Below, piece after piece: positions 1-8,555 of a stretch of DNA of 64,000 bases. The stretch's first letter is position 1. Every line of letters starts with the position of its first letter. A program made the translations under genes and the position numbers. Location: the NCBI GenBank assembly GCA_902809935.1, contig LR778134.1, positions 1,798,001-1,862,000 of the forward strand. The letters run 5' to 3'. This DNA comes from Ruminococcaceae bacterium BL-4. GTDB lineage: Bacteria > Bacillota > Clostridia > Oscillospirales > Acutalibacteraceae. Below the pieces are notes generated by a model. It searched no databases and was not told the DNA's origin. It saw nothing but the letters and a program-made list of their open reading frames with translations.

Positions 1-2
1 AG

Positions 3-2792
3 CAGAAACAGCAGGCCATCAAGGATGCTTTCCGCGACTGGATCTGGAAAGACCCGGAGCGGCGTCAGACCCTGACAAAAAAATATAACGAGCTGTTCAA
101 TTCCAGCCGCCCTCGTGAATACGACGGTCGGCATCTTGTATTCCCCGGCATGAACCCCGAAATCAAGCTGCGGGAGCATCAATTAAACGCCGTGGCGCAC
201 CAGCTTTACGGCGGGAACACGCTGCTGGCGCATGTGGTAGGCGCGGGCAAAACCTACGAAATGATCGCCGCCGCAATGGAGGGCAAGCGGCTGGGACTGT
301 GCCAAAAATCCCTGTTTGCCGTCCCGAACCACCTGACGGAGCAGTGGGCCTCCGAGTTTCTGCGGCTGTATCCCTCGGCCAATATCCTCGTCACCACCAA
401 AAAAGATTTTGAAAAACGCAACCGCAAGAAATTTTGTGCACGAATCGCCACCGGCGATTACGATGCGATCATCATGGGACACAGCCAGTTTGAAAAAATC
501 CCCGTCTCTCTGGAACGCCAAAAGCGGCTCATTCAGGAGCAGATTTGGGAGATTGAAAACGGGCTGGAAGAACTCAAAGACAGCGGCGCGGAGCAGTTTA
601 CCATCAAGCAGTTGGAGCGTACGAAAAAGGGGCTTGAGGCCCGGTTGAAACGCCTCAACGACAACTCCCGCAAGGATGATGTCGTGACCTTTGAGCAGTT
701 AGGCGTAGACCGTCTGTTCGTGGATGAGGCGCACAACTACAAAAACCTGTTTCTCTACACCAAAATGCGCAATGTGGCGGGCCTTTCCACCACCGACGCG
801 CAGAAGTCCAGCGACATGTTCCTGAAATGCCGGTATCTCGACGAGATCACGCACAGCCGGGGCGTCGTGTTCGCCACCGGGACGCCGGTCAGCAATTCAA
901 TGACGGAATTGTATACGATGATGCGCTACCTCCAATATGAAACCCTGAAAGAGCGGAACCTCGTCCATTTTGACTGCTGGGCCAGCACGTTCGGGGAAAC
1001 CGTGACGGCCATCGAGCTGGCCCCGGAAGGGACCGGCTACCGGGCGCGGACGCGCTTTGCCCGGTTCTACAATCTGCCGGAGCTGATGCTGCTATTCAAG
1101 GAGGCGGCGGACATCAAGACCGCCGATCAACTCAACCTTCCCACGCCGACGCCGGTGTACCACAACGAAGTCGCGCAGCCCTCGGAAATCCAGAAAGAAA
1201 TGGTGAAAAAGCTCTCGGAGCGCGCCGCCGCCGTTCACTCCGGTAACATCGACCCGCATTTGGACAACATGCTCAAGATTACGTCGGACGGACGCAAGCT
1301 CGGCCTCGATCAGCGCGTTATCAATCCCATGCTCCCCGACAATCCCAACAGCAAGGTCAATCTGTGCGTCAACAACGTTTTCCGATTCTGGCACGACGGG
1401 CTGGATAAAAAGCTGACCCAGCTTGTTTTCTGCGACATTTCCACGCCCAAGGGCCGCGCCGCCGCCAAGGAAAACCGGGCGGTCCGGGCGGGGGGAAAAC
1501 TCGCGGGCGGCACGGAGCTTCACGCCTTGCAGGACGCTACGCCGGATGCCGACGCCCCGGAAGCGTTCAGCGTTTACTCGGACATCCGCGACAAGCTCAT
1601 CGCACGGGGCGTCCCCGCCGGTGAAATTGCGTTCATCCACGACGCCGATACCGAAGTCAAGAAAAAGGAGCTGTTCGCAAAGGTGCGCGCCGGACAGGTG
1701 CGCGTCCTGATGGGCAGTACTGCCAAGATGGGGGCCGGGATGAATGTGCAGGACCTCCTGATTGCTTCCCACGATCTGGACTGTCCGTGGCGTCCCGGCG
1801 ATTTGGAACAGCGATCCGGTCGCATCATCCGGCAGTACAACATCAACCCCGAAGGACACATTTTCCGTTACGTCACCGAAGGGACATTCGATTCGTACCT
1901 CTGGCAAACTGTGGAAAATAAGCAGAAATTTATCTCGCAGATCATGACCAGCAAAAGTCCTGTCCGCTCCTGCGAGGATATTGACGAGACGGCGCTTTCC
2001 TACGCCGAAATCAAGGCCCTGTGCGCCGGGGACGAGCGAATCAAGGAAAAGATGGACCTCGATATGGACGTGGCCAAGCTGAAACTCATGAAAGCCAACC
2101 ATCAGAGCCAGCAGTTCCGGCTGGAGGATAATCTGCTCAAATATTTCCCGGAGGAAATTGAGCGCAACAAAGGTTTCATCAAAGGTTTGGAAACGGATAT
2201 GGCGACGCTGGAGGCGCACCCGCACCCAAAGGACGGTTTTGCCGGTATGGTGGTGCGGGGCGATTCCCTCACCGACAAGGATAATGCCGGTGCCGCCATT
2301 CTGGAAGCCTGCAAGGAGGTCAAAGGGCTTGACCCTATGGAGATCGGCAGCTACCGGGGTTTTACCATGTCGCTGTCCGTGGAGGGGTTCGGACAAGATT
2401 TTATCCTTACCCTCAAAGGGCAGATGACCCACCGCGTCACGCTGGGCAAGGACGCGCGCGGCAATCTCATCCGTATCGACAACGCACTTGCCGATATGCC
2501 CAAACGGTTGCAAAATGTTCACTCCCAGCTTGATAATCTTCATTCGCAGATGGCGGCGGCAAAGGCCGAGATCGGCAAGCCATTCCCGCAGGAAGCGGAG
2601 CTTGCGCAAAAGAGCGCCCGCCTCGCGGAGCTGAACGCGCTGCTGGACATTGACAGCCGTGCTCCCGCCCAGCGGCAGGCGTCGGAAGTTCTGGAGAAAA
2701 GCGAAAGGCCCTCCGTGCTGGAGAGCTTGAAAAAGCCGTGTGTTCACGGTCTATTGGAGAAATCCCACAAACAAGAAATGGAGGCAAGATAA
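3..2792 (+). CDS. SNF2-family helicase of an integrative element (5' end outside window)
   Basis: The reading frame is open from the first bases of the window, so the Met at 150 is internal and the gene begins upstream. The visible 929 residues form a superfamily 2 helicase: a GAGKT Walker A (about 31-35 counted from the Met at 150), a VDEAH motif II near residue 191, an ATGTPVSNS motif III, and a C-terminal helicase half with MGAGMN and QRSGRIIRQ motifs. The tail is coiled-coil-like. Proteins of this kind are usually the C-terminal half of very large methylase/helicase proteins in Clostridia conjugative elements; whether a methylase domain precedes it cannot be seen. The next gene starts 1 nt after the stop, which suggests co-transcription with mobilization genes. 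Confidence 0.85.
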   Translation, partial: QKQQAIKDAFRDWIWKDPERRQTLTKKYNELFNSSRPREYDGRHLVFPGMNPEIKLREHQLNAVAHQLYGGNTLLAHVVGAGKTYEMIAAAMEGKRLGLCQKSLFAVPNHLTEQWASEFLRLYPSANILVTTKKDFEKRNRKKFCARIATGDYDAIIMGHSQFEKIPVSLERQKRLIQEQIWEIENGLEELKDSGAEQFTIKQLERTKKGLEARLKRLNDNSRKDDVVTFEQLGVDRLFVDEAHNYKNLFLYTKMRNVAGLSTTDAQKSSDMFLKCRYLDEITHSRGVVFATGTPVSNSMTELYTMMRYLQYETLKERNLVHFDCWASTFGETVTAIELAPEGTGYRARTRFARFYNLPELMLLFKEAADIKTADQLNLPTPTPVYHNEVAQPSEIQKEMVKKLSERAAAVHSGNIDPHLDNMLKITSDGRKLGLDQRVINPMLPDNPNSKVNLCVNNVFRFWHDGLDKKLTQLVFCDISTPKGRAAAKENRAVRAGGKLAGGTELHALQDATPDADAPEAFSVYSDIRDKLIARGVPAGEIAFIHDADTEVKKKELFAKVRAGQVRVLMGSTAKMGAGMNVQDLLIASHDLDCPWRPGDLEQRSGRIIRQYNINPEGHIFRYVTEGTFDSYLWQTVENKQKFISQIMTSKSPVRSCEDIDETALSYAEIKALCAGDERIKEKMDLDMDVAKLKLMKANHQSQQFRLEDNLLKYFPEEIERNKGFIKGLETDMATLEAHPHPKDGFAGMVVRGDSLTDKDNAGAAILEACKEVKGLDPMEIGSYRGFTMSLSVEGFGQDFILTLKGQMTHRVTLGKDARGNLIRIDNALADMPKRLQNVHSQLDNLHSQMAAAKAEIGKPFPQEAELAQKSARLAELNALLDIDSRAPAQRQASEVLEKSERPSVLESLKKPCVHGLLEKSHKQEMEAR

Positions 2793-2793
2793 T

Positions 2794-3867
2794 ATGACAA
2801 GTGAAGAACTGAATACCGCGCTGTACGAAAAAATGTTTGCGGAGCAGGACGACTTCCGGAAAAAGCTGCTTACGCAGGCACCGGAGGAAATTCTGAAACA
2901 AGTCTATGAATACACTGTGCGGGAGGATATCCTGATGTCCCTTGAAAGCAACGATCTGACTGATGAACAGGCGTCCGCGCTTCTGAAATCTCCCAGCCCC
3001 CTTGGAGATATTTTTTCGGAGTTTGAAAGCCGGGAAACCGGATATATGGAGACGGTTTTGGACTGCATCACGGATAAAGCCAATGCCGTGTTACAGATGG
3101 AGGCGGCGCAGCGTCAGACACTTTTAAACACTCCCGTCTACAAATATCCGGCGACTTACGCCCGTGAGCATAATGAACTGGAGATTTACCGTGCGTCCCA
3201 CAAGGCAAACATTGCCTGCCGGGATGCCATCGATGACGCCATCCGGGACAACTACCGCAATAATTGTCTCGGCAGCGACACCACAAAACAGGTCATTGCC
3301 GAGTTTGGATTTGACCGCACTCTCTATGTGCTTGCGAACACTGTCCGCGAGAAAGATTGGGATGGGCGCATTGACCGCAGAAATAAGGATTGGGCGCGGA
3401 CGATTCCTGTCTTTGGGGATAATCGAAACCGGGAATTTATCGTAGATAGAGCGCATCCCGGTCTGGTAGACCTTTTCATCAATCAGGCGCGGCGGGACTA
3501 TCTGCTGACCCAGCCTCTGACCAAAGAGGACATTCAGTCGGAGGCCGCGCGGCTGCTCCGGCGTCTGCAATCCGAGCGTGAACCGAACAGCCCCAGCGGT
3601 ACGCATTTCATGGCGCAGATTTCGCCGGATTTTCTGATCCGTGCTTCCACCAAAGACCAGGACCGGCTGTTCACGCTGCTGCCGTTCAAATCTCTGTCCT
3701 TTTCCGCACTCAAGGATCGGAAAGGAATTTTCGCGTTCATCCAAAAGGATGAAAACCGCGACCAGCCTCTTCGCCAGCGCAAGCCGTCCGTGCGAAAAAA
3801 GCTGCAAAAAGCACAGGCCGAGCCAAAGCCGCCTGCCTCATCCAAGGGCAAAGAAATGGAGCTGTGA
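2794..3867 (+). CDS. DUF3848/DUF3849 domain protein of the mobile element
   Basis: A 357-residue protein of unknown function. The N-terminal ~100 residues resemble DUF3848 and the central part (about 105-210, with YRAS, VLANTV and KDWDGR blocks) resembles DUF3849; both are typical cargo-backbone proteins of Firmicutes integrative elements. I place the start at the ATG at 2794 rather than the upstream in-frame start at 2740, because a GGAGG-type ribosome site sits 8-13 nt before it and the upstream version overlaps the helicase gene. The MobC gene starts 1 nt after its stop. No catalytic motif is evident, and the function is unknown. Confidence 0.8.
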   Translation: MTSEELNTALYEKMFAEQDDFRKKLLTQAPEEILKQVYEYTVREDILMSLESNDLTDEQASALLKSPSPLGDIFSEFESRETGYMETVLDCITDKANAVLQMEAAQRQTLLNTPVYKYPATYAREHNELEIYRASHKANIACRDAIDDAIRDNYRNNCLGSDTTKQVIAEFGFDRTLYVLANTVREKDWDGRIDRRNKDWARTIPVFGDNRNREFIVDRAHPGLVDLFINQARRDYLLTQPLTKEDIQSEAARLLRRLQSEREPNSPSGTHFMAQISPDFLIRASTKDQDRLFTLLPFKSLSFSALKDRKGIFAFIQKDENRDQPLRQRKPSVRKKLQKAQAEPKPPASSKGKEMEL

Positions 3868-3868
3868 C

Positions 3869-4207
3869 ATGGCTAACCGCAACCGGCAAATTCAGCTCAA
3901 GTTTCGTGTTACCCCGCAGGAGCGTGAAATGATCGAACAGAAGATGGCGCAGCTTGGCACGAAAAATATGGCGGCGTATCTCCGCAAAATCTCCATCGAC
4001 GGCTATGTCATCAGGCTGGAACTGCCGGAGTTGAAGGAGATGGTTTCCCTCCTGCGCCGGTCCAGCAACAACTTAAACCAGCTCACAAAACGGGTGCATG
4101 AAACAGGGCGCGTTTACGACGCGGATTTGGAGGATATCGTCCAAAATCAGGAACGGTTATGGCGGGCGACTACTGATATCCTCGTCGCGCTTGCAAAATT
4201 AAAATAG
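3869..4207 (+). CDS. mobC: MobC-type mobilization protein (relaxosome accessory)
   Basis: The 112-residue basic protein has the MobC pattern: an N-terminal ribbon-helix-helix-like segment (FRVTPQEREMIEQKM), a central NMAAYLRK block, and the LLRRSSNNLNQLTKRVHETG helix typical of the family. MobC proteins bind next to the nick site at oriT and help the relaxase open the DNA. The start at 3869 is inferred from the spacing to the previous stop; the longer open frame upstream overlaps the DUF3849 gene and is unlikely to be used. The relaxase lies 2.5 kb downstream, separated by inserted regulatory genes. Confidence 0.85.
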   Translation: MANRNRQIQLKFRVTPQEREMIEQKMAQLGTKNMAAYLRKISIDGYVIRLELPELKEMVSLLRRSSNNLNQLTKRVHETGRVYDADLEDIVQNQERLWRATTDILVALAKLK

Positions 4208-4224
4208 GGGCGTATACCCCGGAA

Positions 4225-4265
4225 AATGGGGCGGTTTACGGCATGTAAGCCGCCCCATTATTTTT
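4225..4265 (+). terminator. Intrinsic terminator after mobC
   Basis: A 10-bp perfect G+C-rich stem (AATGGGGCGG / CCGCCCCATT) with further pairing inside is followed by a run of T. It closes the helicase-DUF3849-mobC transcript. Confidence 0.8.
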
Positions 4266-4334
4266 CTGCCGCATCCTTGCAAAAAATTATTCGGAGCAGT
4301 ATGGTAGTATCAGAAAATAAAAAAGGAGGCCGAT

Positions 4335-4628
4335 ATGATGAGGCTGATATTGAAAATACTCGCCGTTCCCATCGTCGTGGTGCTTACGCTGCTCGTCTGG
4401 ATTTGCTCTGGTCTGCTATACTGTTCCGCTTTCATACTCGGCCTTGCCGGAACGATTCTCGGCATCCTCGGTGTGTTGGTTCTGATTACCGGAGCGATTA
4501 CGAATGGAATTATAGTGCTGGTAATGGCATTTCTCATCAGTCCATATGGAATCCCGATAGCGGCAGCGTGGCTGATTGGGAAACTGCAAGACGCAAACTA
4601 CGCGCTTCGAGATTTTATCACAGGTTAG
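4335..4628 (+). CDS. CD1845-like small membrane protein of the element
   Basis: A 97-residue hydrophobic protein with about three membrane segments and a conserved ending (AAWLIGKLQDANYALRDFITG), resembling the CD1845 family found in Clostridia conjugative elements. An AAAAAGGAGG ribosome site lies directly upstream of the double ATG at 4335/4338. Its role in transfer is not established. It is monocistronic: a terminator precedes it and a bidirectional hairpin follows it. Confidence 0.75.
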   Translation: MMRLILKILAVPIVVVLTLLVWICSGLLYCSAFILGLAGTILGILGVLVLITGAITNGIIVLVMAFLISPYGIPIAAAWLIGKLQDANYALRDFITG

Positions 4629-4663
4629 AAAAGGCGGCCTGCGTATTACGCAGGCCGCCTTTT
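4629..4663. terminator. Bidirectional terminator between convergent genes
   Basis: A 15-bp perfect inverted repeat (AAAAGGCGGCCTGCG and its complement) with a 5-nt loop has A and T tracts on both sides. It lies between the membrane protein gene and the convergent XRE gene and can serve both strands. Confidence 0.9.
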
Positions 4664-4667
4664 CTTG

Positions 4668-5012
4668 TTATTTACCTGAGATTGCAAATGCTTCAAAGAG
4701 CTTGTTCAAAATCTCTTTGGTGATTTCAAACTGTTCCGAAGATAATCGCGTAAGGCGCGTGGTTAACATCTGCGCATCATTCTCTGCTATATCATTGTCG
4801 AACAGAATATCATCGCTGGAGATGGACAATACCTGGCAAATACGCTGTAGAGTGGAAAGAGATATTCCCACCGTTCCCCGCTCCAGAGCAGAAACACTTT
4901 TTGGCCCCATTCCGATCAATTCAGAAAACCGATCCTGTGTTAATCCTGCTTTTTCCCTTGCGCACTTGATACGAGTGCCAACCTCAATGTTAATTTGCTT
5001 TTTGTCCTTCAA
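4668..5012 (-). CDS. XRE-family transcriptional regulator
   Basis: A 114-residue protein with an N-terminal helix-turn-helix of the Cro/C1 type (about residues 11-66: VGTRIKCAREKAGLTQDRFSELIGM...SVSALERGT) and a short C-terminal helical tail. It is divergent from the diguanylate cyclase gene at 5165, with a 150-bp shared promoter region, so it probably controls itself and perhaps the cyclase. Such regulators commonly repress element functions; the target is inferred only from position. Confidence 0.85.
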   Translation of the reverse strand: MKDKKQINIEVGTRIKCAREKAGLTQDRFSELIGMGPKSVSALERGTVGISLSTLQRICQVLSISSDDILFDNDIAENDAQMLTTRLTRLSSEQFEITKEILNKLFEAFAISGK

Positions 5013-5053
5013 GCTAACACCACCTCATAATATTAGTTTATGTAATGGTGAGA

Positions 5054-5083
5054 TTGACTTAAACACATTGTTGGAGTTATAAT
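5054..5083 (+). promoter_or_regulatory. Sigma-A type promoter for the diguanylate cyclase gene
   Basis: TTGACT at 5054-5059 and TATAAT at 5078-5083 are separated by 18 bp and point toward the GGDEF gene. Confidence 0.6.
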
Positions 5084-5164
5084 TTATCGTATTGGTAATG
5101 CGAATATGGTGAAGGAGAAAAACCAAGCGAGAATATTGGCATCTTTGAAATGGAGTATATCGTG

Positions 5165-6178
5165 ATGGATAAGAAAAATTATGTTGAGCAACAAATTAGA
5201 GATAAGGTAAAGGGTTACAACCGTCGGAGAATCGGTATCGCTATTCCTATCGTCATAATGACGGCATTTCTGCTAATAGTTCCGTCGCTTGGAAATGAGG
5301 CTCTATCTATCCGCTTTTCTGTGCTTTGCTCCGTCCTACTTCTTTTTTCCTTTTTGCTGTTCGTGTTTTCCGATAGGAACGCAACTCTGATATTCCTTGC
5401 TGCAACAATCATTGTGGCCGTGCTACTCGTTTATAAACAAATACATCCGGAATCGTTTTTTATTCTTGTCTTGATAAATGTTGGTGCGTTTTTGCTTTCC
5501 AGAAAGAATGCCCATGATTTTATTCAGGCGGCCACGAATGAAATTGAGACTCTAAATCATTTGAAGATTGAAGCTACTACAGACAGCTTAACGCAGCTTC
5601 TTAATCGAAACGGTCTGGAACAAGCCGTTTCCACAGCTTGGGCGTTCTGCAAACGCGAAAAAAAGAATGTTGGCTTGCTTTTGATAGATGTTGACTATTT
5701 TAAAAGTTACAACGATACATTGGGTCATTTGAAAGGTGACGATATTCTAAAACAAGTAGCGCATAACATAAAAACTTGTTTCAAAAGAGAAACCGATATT
5801 ATAGGCCGGATTGGTGGAGATGAGTTTTTAATTTTCCTATCGGATACAGGTAACGATCATATTGTAAAAATGGCACAGCTTCTTCTTTCAACTCTCACAG
5901 GTTTGAAAATCAAGGCATGTACAGGCTCTTTCCATTACTTATCTATAAGCATTGGCATGAAAACGGGTATACCGCAGGCAGACGATTCGTTTATTGACTT
6001 TTGTAACCGTGTGGACCGGGCTTTATACCACGCTAAAAAAAGCGGAAGGAATTGTATTTCTTATAACAGGGTTATTATCAGGAATCATACTGAGCAATCA
6101 CGGGGCAATGTCGTGGATGGCGTAATTGCCACAGGCAATTTAAGGACAGGCTCTGCCTGCGAGGATAGCAAGAACTGA
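5165..6178 (+). CDS. Membrane diguanylate cyclase (GGDEF) with I-site
   Basis: The 337-residue protein has four to five N-terminal membrane segments (roughly residues 22-112) and a C-terminal GGDEF domain that makes c-di-GMP from two GTP. The catalytic loop reads exactly GGDEF (217-221), a metal-binding Asp lies in LLIDVDYF (about 175), and RETD sits five residues before GGDEF, matching the RxxD product-inhibition site. It therefore looks catalytically intact and feedback-controlled. I prefer the ATG at 5165 over 5150 because GGAG lies 9 nt upstream of it. A c-di-GMP-I riboswitch in the same element (about 17.5 kb) makes a local signalling circuit plausible. Confidence 0.88.
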   Translation: MDKKNYVEQQIRDKVKGYNRRRIGIAIPIVIMTAFLLIVPSLGNEALSIRFSVLCSVLLLFSFLLFVFSDRNATLIFLAATIIVAVLLVYKQIHPESFFILVLINVGAFLLSRKNAHDFIQAATNEIETLNHLKIEATTDSLTQLLNRNGLEQAVSTAWAFCKREKKNVGLLLIDVDYFKSYNDTLGHLKGDDILKQVAHNIKTCFKRETDIIGRIGGDEFLIFLSDTGNDHIVKMAQLLLSTLTGLKIKACTGSFHYLSISIGMKTGIPQADDSFIDFCNRVDRALYHAKKSGRNCISYNRVIIRNHTEQSRGNVVDGVIATGNLRTGSACEDSKN

Positions 6179-6236
6179 AATGCGATACGCTGTATCCTTC
6201 CTTGCTTTTTATCTGCGCTGCATCCATGTGTTGTAC

Positions 6237-6276
6237 GTATTGCCCGCCATTTTCCGATAACGGGCAATACATTTTT
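6237..6276 (+). terminator. Intrinsic terminator after the GGDEF gene
   Basis: A 10-bp perfect stem (GTATTGCCCG / CGGGCAATAC) with a 14-nt loop is followed by ATTTTT. Confidence 0.8.
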
Positions 6277-6374
6277 CTATGCTTGAGGGAACAGGAAGAA
6301 ATAAAGAAACGGCATAATTTTTACTATGTTATTCTGATAAACACAAAAAAATTATTCTGGCGAGGAGCGATAAC

Positions 6375-6605
6375 TTGAATAAAAAGAAACAGATAATAGC
6401 GGAAAATGCCATCAGAACAATTGCAGAACGGGAAGGGGTAACAATCGAGTATGTAAGAAAGCAGATGCAGATTGCAATGATAAACGGTCTGTGCAGTACG
6501 GACCCTAAGATCAAAGCGTTTTGGAACAGTATTCCAAGGGAAATGGATATTCCCACACCAGAGGAATTGATTATGTACGTTTCCGGGATGATAAAAAAGA
6601 AATAA
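6375..6605 (+). CDS. Spo0A C-terminal-like small DNA-binding protein
   Basis: A 76-residue protein resembling the effector domain of Spo0A as found in Clostridia mobile elements (AIRTIAEREGVTIEYVRKQMQIAM...STDPKIKAFWNSIP). There is no receiver domain. Spo0A-like folds bind DNA, so a regulatory or oriT-binding role is possible but unproven. It begins about 200 nt after the GGDEF gene's stop and is separated from the relaxase gene by a hairpin. Confidence 0.65.
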   Translation: MNKKKQIIAENAIRTIAEREGVTIEYVRKQMQIAMINGLCSTDPKIKAFWNSIPREMDIPTPEELIMYVSGMIKKK

Positions 6606-6618
6606 CCATTATAACGAC

Positions 6619-6658
6619 AATAATCGGCGCAGGGATTAAAACTCCTGCGCCAATTATT
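6619..6658 (+). terminator. Hairpin between the Spo0A-like gene and the relaxase gene
   Basis: A long stem (AATAAT-GGCGCAGG / CCTGCGCC-ATTATT with one mismatch) and a 10-nt loop end shortly before the relaxase ribosome site. There is no strong T tract, so it may be an attenuator rather than a full terminator. Confidence 0.55.
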
Positions 6659-6681
6659 AGTTCAGGAAGGAGGTTTTGTTC

Positions 6682-8088
6682 ATGGCAACAACGCGGCTGA
6701 TGCCACTGCATACCGGCAAGGGCCGGGATGTCGGCACGGCAATCAGCGATATTATTGATTACGCGGAAAATCCGGAGAAAACGGATTACGGCAGACTCAT
6801 CACCGGCTATGAATGCGACAGCCGGACAGCCGACGCCGAGTTCCTTTTCTCCAAGCGGCAGTATGCCGCGCTCACCGGCAGGACGCGCGGCGCGGATGAT
6901 GTGATTGCCTATCATCTCCGGCAGTCCTTTGTCCCCGGCGAGGTCACGTCGGAGGAAGCAAACCGAATCGGTTGTGAGCTTGCCAGACGCTTTACGAACG
7001 GGAAACATGCTTTCATCGTCTGCACCCACATTGACAAACACCACATTCACAATCATATCATCTGGAATTCCACGTCCCTCGACTGCACACGGAAGTTCCG
7101 AAACTTTTGGGGAAGCACCAGAGCCGTGCGGCGGCTGAATGATACGCTGTGCATCGAGAACTGTCTGTCCATTGTGGAGAATCCGAAGCGGCACGGCAAG
7201 AGCTATAACAAGTGGCTGGGCGATCAGGCAAAGCCCTCCAACCGGGAGCTTTTGCGTATGGCAATAGACACGGCTTTAGATCAAAAGCCCGCCGATTTTG
7301 ACGCGCTCCTGAAGCTCTTGCGGGAAGCCAGATATGAAATCAAACCGGGAAAAACGCTCGCCCTGCGCGGCAAAAATCAGAAGCGGTTTATCCGGCTGGA
7401 TACGCTGGGCAGCGGCTACAGTGAAGCAGAGCTTCGGGCCGTCCTCTCCGGCGAAAAAGCACACACACCGCGCAAAAAAATCATCCGGCCCACGTCGGAA
7501 AAACAAGTCAATCTGCTGGTGGATATTCAGGCCAAGCTCCGCGCAGGGAAAGGCATCGGTTATGAACGCTGGGCCAAGGTGTTCAACCTCAAGCAGATGG
7601 CGCAAACATTGAACTATCTGACCGAGCACAATCTGCTGGAGTACGATGCGTTGGCCGCTAAAACGGCTTTGGCAACCGCCCGGTACAATGAGCTTTCCGC
7701 ACAAATCAAGGCGGCTGAAAAACGGCTGGCCGAGATTGCCGTTTTGAAAGCACAGATCGTCAATTACGCCAAGACCCGCGACACCTATGTTACCTATCGC
7801 AAGGCGGGGTATTCAAAAAAGTTTCTTTCGGAGCATGAGAGCGATATCCTTTTGCACAAGGCGGCGAAGAAAGCGTTTGATGAGCTGGAAGTGAAAAAGA
7901 TCCCCACCGTCAAGAGCTTACAGGCCGAATACGCGGCGCTTCTGACAGAGAAAAAGGCGGCTTATGCCGACTACCGTAATGATCGTGACGAGATGAAAGA
8001 ATTGCTTACCGTCAAGGCCAATGTGGATCGTTTACTCGGCACCGACAGGCGCGAAGCGGAGAAAGAAAAAGAACATGGGCAGCGTTGA
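6682..8088 (+). CDS. Relaxase/mobilization nuclease (MobA/VirD2-like)
   Basis: This 468-residue protein nicks oriT and carries the strand to the recipient. The N-terminal ~210 residues are the relaxase domain, with the three-histidine metal motif in HIDKHHIHNHIIWN (about 114-127) and an early Tyr-containing segment (IIDYAENPEKTDYG) where the nucleophile is expected. The C-terminal half is largely coiled coil. The start is the ATG at 6682, preceded by AGGAAGGAGG; an alternative TTG lies at 6676. It is an intact gene, about the usual length for this family. A set of inverted repeats follows it (8108-8252). Confidence 0.9.
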   Translation: MATTRLMPLHTGKGRDVGTAISDIIDYAENPEKTDYGRLITGYECDSRTADAEFLFSKRQYAALTGRTRGADDVIAYHLRQSFVPGEVTSEEANRIGCELARRFTNGKHAFIVCTHIDKHHIHNHIIWNSTSLDCTRKFRNFWGSTRAVRRLNDTLCIENCLSIVENPKRHGKSYNKWLGDQAKPSNRELLRMAIDTALDQKPADFDALLKLLREARYEIKPGKTLALRGKNQKRFIRLDTLGSGYSEAELRAVLSGEKAHTPRKKIIRPTSEKQVNLLVDIQAKLRAGKGIGYERWAKVFNLKQMAQTLNYLTEHNLLEYDALAAKTALATARYNELSAQIKAAEKRLAEIAVLKAQIVNYAKTRDTYVTYRKAGYSKKFLSEHESDILLHKAAKKAFDELEVKKIPTVKSLQAEYAALLTEKKAAYADYRNDRDEMKELLTVKANVDRLLGTDRREAEKEKEHGQR

Positions 8089-8107
8089 GCTGTCCATGCT
8101 CCCGGAA

Positions 8108-8252
8108 GCGTCCGCAGGACGCGCAGCCGCACAATTTATTGTGCGATCAGAGGGGATTGGGGGCCTGCCACCAACAAGCAATTTCCCGGTTTTCGCGCAA
8201 GCGAAAAATTGGGAAATGGGCATCGTGGGTCCCACGATGCATTGCTTGCTGG
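8108..8252. other. Cluster of inverted repeats after the relaxase gene (possible oriT or structured RNA)
   Basis: Four hairpins lie in 145 bp without a supported gene: GCGTCC/GGACGC (8108-8122), GCACAAT/ATTGTGC (8129-8144), TTTTCGC/GCGAAAA flanked by ATTTCCC/GGGAAAT, and GCATCGTGGG/CCCACGATGC (8220-8240). The last two are enclosed by CAAGCAAT/ATTGCTTG, forming a nested cruciform. Position directly after a relaxase gene suggests a transfer origin or single-strand initiation site, but no nick sequence was recognised. Confidence 0.5.
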
Positions 8253-8293
8253 TTTTGTTCCGAATCTATTTCTTTAATAGCTGGCAGTTTAAT

Positions 8294-8338
8294 AAAAGCG
8301 CCCATCTGAATGATTTAAATCTTTCAAATGGGCGCTTA
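8294..8338. terminator. Terminator between relaxase region and hcp operon
   Basis: A 10-bp stem (AAGCGCCCAT / ATGGGCGCTT) with additional inner pairing lies between convergent transcription units and has A/T-rich flanks on both sides. It would end the minus-strand hcp operon. Confidence 0.75.
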
Positions 8339-8345
8339 TTTATGG

Positions 8346-8534
8346 TTATTCTACTGTGATAACAGAGACGGGACAGTTATCCCGCGCTTCTGCTACTGAG
8401 TCTTCCGAAGATTCAGGAACAGGGTCCGCGCAAACCTCCGCATGCCCGTCATCAGCCATCCGAAATACCTCCGGACAGGTGGATGCACATAGCCCGCAGG
8501 AAATGCAGTTTTCTCTGTCAATTATCGCTTTCAT
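8346..8534 (-). CDS. Single-cluster [4Fe-4S] ferredoxin
   Basis: A 62-residue ferredoxin with a CISCGLCASTCP cysteine block near the N-terminus and a distal Cys in DNCPVSVI, the pattern of one [4Fe-4S] cluster plus an extra Cys near the first group. The acidic composition fits a soluble electron carrier. It is the last gene of the minus-strand hcp operon, 21 nt after hcp, and is the obvious candidate electron donor for that enzyme or for the neighbouring activase system. Confidence 0.9.
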   Translation of the reverse strand: MKAIIDRENCISCGLCASTCPEVFRMADDGHAEVCADPVPESSEDSVAEARDNCPVSVITVE

Positions 8535-8555
8535 ATACTGATATTCCTTTCTGAA

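Noticed and set aside
1092-2747. 551-residue open frame on the minus strand
   Set aside because: Complete antisense shadow of the helicase gene; no ribosome site and no recognisable protein.
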